From assembly GCA_040381935.1 (NCBI GenBank), contig JBEIGJ010000044.1, positions 1 through 14,938 of the forward strand: a DNA stretch of 14,938 bases. The letters are read 5' to 3'. A program made the translations under genes and the position numbers. Under the pieces are notes generated by a model, which was given only the letters and a program-made list of their open reading frames with translations, did no database searches and was not told the DNA's origin. Position 1 is the first letter of the stretch. Each line of letters starts with the position of its first letter. This document shows, piece by piece, positions 14,195 to 14,938 of the stretch. Origin of the DNA: Casp-actino8 sp040381935 (GTDB taxonomy: Bacteria > Actinomycetota > Acidimicrobiia > Acidimicrobiales > Ilumatobacteraceae).

Positions 14195-14938
14195 AACCAG
14201 AGGAGCGCAACAGTTCGGCGACGCCGAAGGCGAGATCCAAACTCTGCCGGCCGTTGAGACGGGGATCGCATACCGTTTGATATCGATCGTCGAGATCGGC
14301 ATCGGTGAGATCGTCGGCACCCCCGAGACATTCAGTGACATTGTCACCGGTAAGTTCGACGTGGATTCCTCCGGGCCAGGTGCCTTCCAATCGATGGGCA
14401 TTCACGTAGCCGGCAATTTCTCGAATGATTTCATCGAAATGCCGGGTCTTACGTCCGCCCACTGATGTGAAGGTATTGCCATGCATCGGATCACAGGCCC
14501 ACACCACTGGATGCCCACTGTCTTTGACGGCGCGCAACAGCGGGGGTAACGCATCTGCGACCTTGTCGGCGCCCATCCGACTGATGAGTGTCAAACGTCC
14601 CGGAATTTGTGCGGGATTCAAGACTTCGCACAGTTCGAGGATGTATTCGGCGGTCGTCGTAGGACCAATCTTGCAGCCGATGGGGTTGGCGACACCGCGC
14701 AGAAATTCGATGTGGGCCCCATCAAGTTGCCGAGTACGTTCGCCGATCCACAGCATGTGGGCCGAGCAGTCGTACCAAGCACCGGTGAGAGAGTCCTGAC
14801 GGGTGAGAGCTTCTTCGTAACCGAGCAAGAGCGCTTCGTGACTGGTGTAGACATCGGCTTCGTGGAGAGCGGTGGTGTGCTCGGTGTCGACGCCGCAGGC
14901 CCGCATGAACCGCAACGCGCGCTCGATGTCGGTGGCAA
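14187..14938 (-). CDS. Class II 3-deoxy-7-phosphoheptulonate (DAHP) synthase, C-terminal part
   Basis: This is the first enzyme of the shikimate pathway, condensing phosphoenolpyruvate with erythrose 4-phosphate. It is the plant/mycobacterial type II enzyme. About 250 C-terminal residues are present and the gene runs off the window edge; the full protein is usually near 450 aa. Motifs are YTSHEALLLGYEEALTR, GERTRQLDGAHIEFL, NPIGCKIGPTT, ACDPMHGNT (metal-ligand His), HVELTGDNVTECLGG (metal-ligand Glu) and VCDPRLNGRQSLDLAF (metal-ligand Asp). The frame is open to the window end (reading A-T-D-I-E-R-A-L-R-F-M), so the apparent start near 14915 is internal. The stop overlaps the TTG start of the serine hydrolase. 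Confidence 0.95.
   Translation of the reverse strand, partial: ATDIERALRFMRACGVDTEHTTALHEADVYTSHEALLLGYEEALTRQDSLTGAWYDCSAHMLWIGERTRQLDGAHIEFLRGVANPIGCKIGPTTTAEYILELCEVLNPAQIPGRLTLISRMGADKVADALPPLLRAVKDSGHPVVWACDPMHGNTFTSVGGRKTRHFDEIIREIAGYVNAHRLEGTWPGGIHVELTGDNVTECLGGADDLTDADLDDRYQTVCDPRLNGRQSLDLAFGVAELLRSSGFA

Overview
The window looks like ordinary chromosome from an actinobacterium, most likely a lineage of the Acidimicrobiia type. That placement is an inference. It rests on moderately GC-rich coding sequence, an F420-type LLM oxidoreductase, a class II (AroG-type) DAHP synthase, a group 1/2 sigma factor without region 1.1, frequent GTG/TTG starts, weak or absent Shine-Dalgarno sequences at several genes, and many 4-8 nt gene overlaps. 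I see no integrase, transposase, CRISPR array, phage gene or abrupt change in composition.

Layout. (1) 28-979, minus strand: two small uncharacterised proteins. Directly divergent from them is an inositol-monophosphatase family gene (993-1775, plus), whose start lies almost on top of the minus gene's ribosome binding site. (2) 1781-2740, minus: a primary-type sigma-70 factor, convergent with the phosphatase. It is divergent from a tRNA-Val(UAC) gene (2816-2889, plus). (3) 2947-6623, minus: a likely three-gene operon. In transcription order it encodes an F420-type LLM oxidoreductase, a Gfo/Idh/MocA NAD(P)-dependent oxidoreductase and a lipoprotein with an N,N-dimethylformamidase large-subunit-like domain. 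The last two genes overlap as ATGA. (4) 6732-12171, plus: a bifunctional class A penicillin-binding protein, a coiled-coil/zinc-ribbon protein, a small YdjM-like membrane protein, a histidine phosphatase, a possible 36-codon ORF and a thiolase. From 9058 to 10949 the genes abut or overlap and are probably co-transcribed. (5) 12164-14938, minus: a class II DAHP synthase (N-terminus cut by the window edge), a serine beta-lactamase-like hydrolase apparently starting at a TTG inside the DAHP synthase 3' end, and an MFS exporter-like transporter. These three are tightly packed and run convergently into the thiolase with an 8-nt tail overlap.

The genes cover cell-wall synthesis, transcription, thiolytic acyl-CoA metabolism and aromatic amino-acid entry. 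No large gene-free stretch exists; the longest gap is about 108 nt (6624-6731). I do not see a clear new defence or mobile system. The most interesting items are the lipid-anchored dimethylformamidase-like protein and its coupled oxidoreductase, the zinc-ribbon/histidine-phosphatase cluster with an inserted YdjM-like protein and small ORF, the head-to-head start overlap near 980, and the coupled DAHP synthase-hydrolase-exporter set.
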